From assembly GCF_003391135.1 (NCBI RefSeq), contig NZ_CP031455.1, positions 4,882,001 to 4,946,000 of the forward strand: a DNA stretch of 64,000 bases. Reading direction: 5' to 3'. Within the stretch, counting starts at the first letter, position 1, and every line of letters begins with the position of its first letter. The notes beneath the pieces are model-generated. The model had not been told where the DNA came from, searched no databases, and saw nothing but the letters and a program-made list of their open reading frames with translations. Origin of the DNA: Streptoverticillium olivoreticuli subsp. olivoreticuli. Its GTDB lineage: Bacteria; Actinomycetota; Actinomycetes; Streptomycetales; Streptomycetaceae. Made by a program: the position numbers and the translations under genes. This document shows, in pieces, positions 63,411 to 64,000 of the stretch.

Positions 63411-64000
63411 TCACGCCGTCAGGTGCGCGATCCGCCCGAGCTCCGGGCGGAGCGCCTCGGCCGCCGCCGGGTCGATCGTGCGCAACAGGGCCCAGGCCGC
63501 ATGGGCGTTACGGGCGGCGCGGCGGGTCTCCGTGCCCGAGACCCCGGCCCGGCGGCGGCGCTCGGCCGTGAGCACGTGCAGCCGGGTGGCGGCGGACCAG
63601 TCGCCGCGCAACAACAGGGACAGCCAGGCGCGGGTGGCCAACGCGCCGAGGGTGTGGGGGTGGAGAGGGCCGAGGTCCGCGGTCAGCAGCGTCTCGAGCT
63701 CCTCCGCCGCCGCTGCCGCCCCGGCCAGGTCGCCGCGCAGCTCGGCGGCGACGATCCGGCCGAACACGGCGGCGTGGCGGGGTTCGAGCGGTCCGGCCCG
63801 CTCCGTGAGGGCCGCCGGCGCGACGACCGGGGCCGGAGACGGCTCCGGGGCCGGGGTCGGGGTCGGGTGCGGCGCGTCCAGCGGCGTCACCGCACCGTCG
63901 TGATCGACGATCAACGGCCAGACCGAACCGTCCGGCTCCTTGGCATTGATCCGCACCGGATGCCCGCGGCGGGCGGCCCGGACGCGTATGTCGGCGAGGG
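63411..64000 (-). CDS. Hypothetical protein, truncated by the right edge
   Basis: The frame is open to the window edge, so the N-terminus is outside. The visible part runs (…)ADIRVRAARRGHPVRINAKEPDGS, then a Pro/Ala-rich linker (HPTPTPAPEPSPAP). A helical region follows with LGPLHPHTLGALATRAWLSLLLRGDW, which looks like a TPR-type repeat (Kinesin-light-chain-like HPxTL). I do not know its function. A GTG at 63956 could be an internal start but upstream codons look equally coding-like. Confidence 0.65.
   Translation of the reverse strand, partial: LADIRVRAARRGHPVRINAKEPDGSVWPLIVDHDGAVTPLDAPHPTPTPAPEPSPAPVVAPAALTERAGPLEPRHAAVFGRIVAAELRGDLAGAAAAAEELETLLTADLGPLHPHTLGALATRAWLSLLLRGDWSAATRLHVLTAERRRRAGVSGTETRRAARNAHAAWALLRTIDPAAAEALRPELGRIAHLTA

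Overview
The window is high-GC actinobacterial DNA (third codon positions almost all G or C, many GTG starts, AGGAGG-type ribosome sites, HspR/HAIR heat-shock control, F420/mycothiol-type enzymes). Gene content and order point to a Streptomyces chromosome, in the core arm near the origin: a perfect parS (ParB site) lies at 39,973-39,986. No phage, integrative element, IS transposase or CRISPR array was seen.

Layout. 0.1-4.2 kb: a mycothiol-type DinB protein and the purS-purQ-purL operon. 4.5-5.5 kb: the Lsr2 paralogue LsrL, then three near-identical, structurally odd tRNA-Gly(UCC) genes and a normal tRNA-Gly(GCC). 5.6-9.6 kb: an ABC exporter with a two-component system, closed by a second copy of the tRNA-Gly(GCC)/terminator module. 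9.7-14.1 kb: an OmpR-type two-component system, divergent from a MurG paralogue plus a LegB-type nucleotide-sugar 4,6-dehydratase. 14.3-20.3 kb: purC, a DMFase-like protein, a membrane protein that looks like an M48 peptidase without its zinc motif, and purD. 20.5-29.3 kb: a SLATT-type 2TM protein, a GT2/polytopic fusion, GntR plus class III aminotransferase, a cold-shock protein and a Ser/Thr kinase. 29.4-36.1 kb: purA, a degenerate diacylglycerol-kinase-like protein, a NarL-type two-component system, and kynA-kynU. 36.3-49.6 kb: DUF3151, an MFS exporter, fba, parS, pyrE, aldose epimerase, SRPBCC, an NmrA/FrnE/AraC redox module, a spermidine-synthase-like membrane protein with DUF2617, a GT-C mannosyltransferase, and YbjN. 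49.7-57.8 kb: the HspR heat-shock cluster (clpB; dnaK-grpE-dnaJ-hspR). 58.0-64.0 kb: an EtfD-like Fe-S protein, a Yip1 protein, a purine-type phosphoribosyltransferase, dcd, a 54-aa zinc-ribbon protein, tRNA-Gly(CCC), and an edge-truncated gene.

Themes. De novo purine genes recur (purSQL, purC, purD, purA) with salvage PRTase and pyrimidine genes (pyrE, dcd). All six tRNAs are glycine tRNAs. Three of them have A18 in place of G18, G55 in place of U55 (GTGC instead of GTTC in the T-arm), and a bulged T-stem. These are the kinds of changes known from staphylococcal tRNAs used for cell-wall glycine bridges, and Streptomyces also has a glycine bridge. This is the most interesting signal in the window. 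A family of long inverted repeats around the core CCGTCCGGCGTTTGAGGAC is scattered through intergenic gaps. Coordinates were counted by hand, and family calls rest on motif recognition without database searches.
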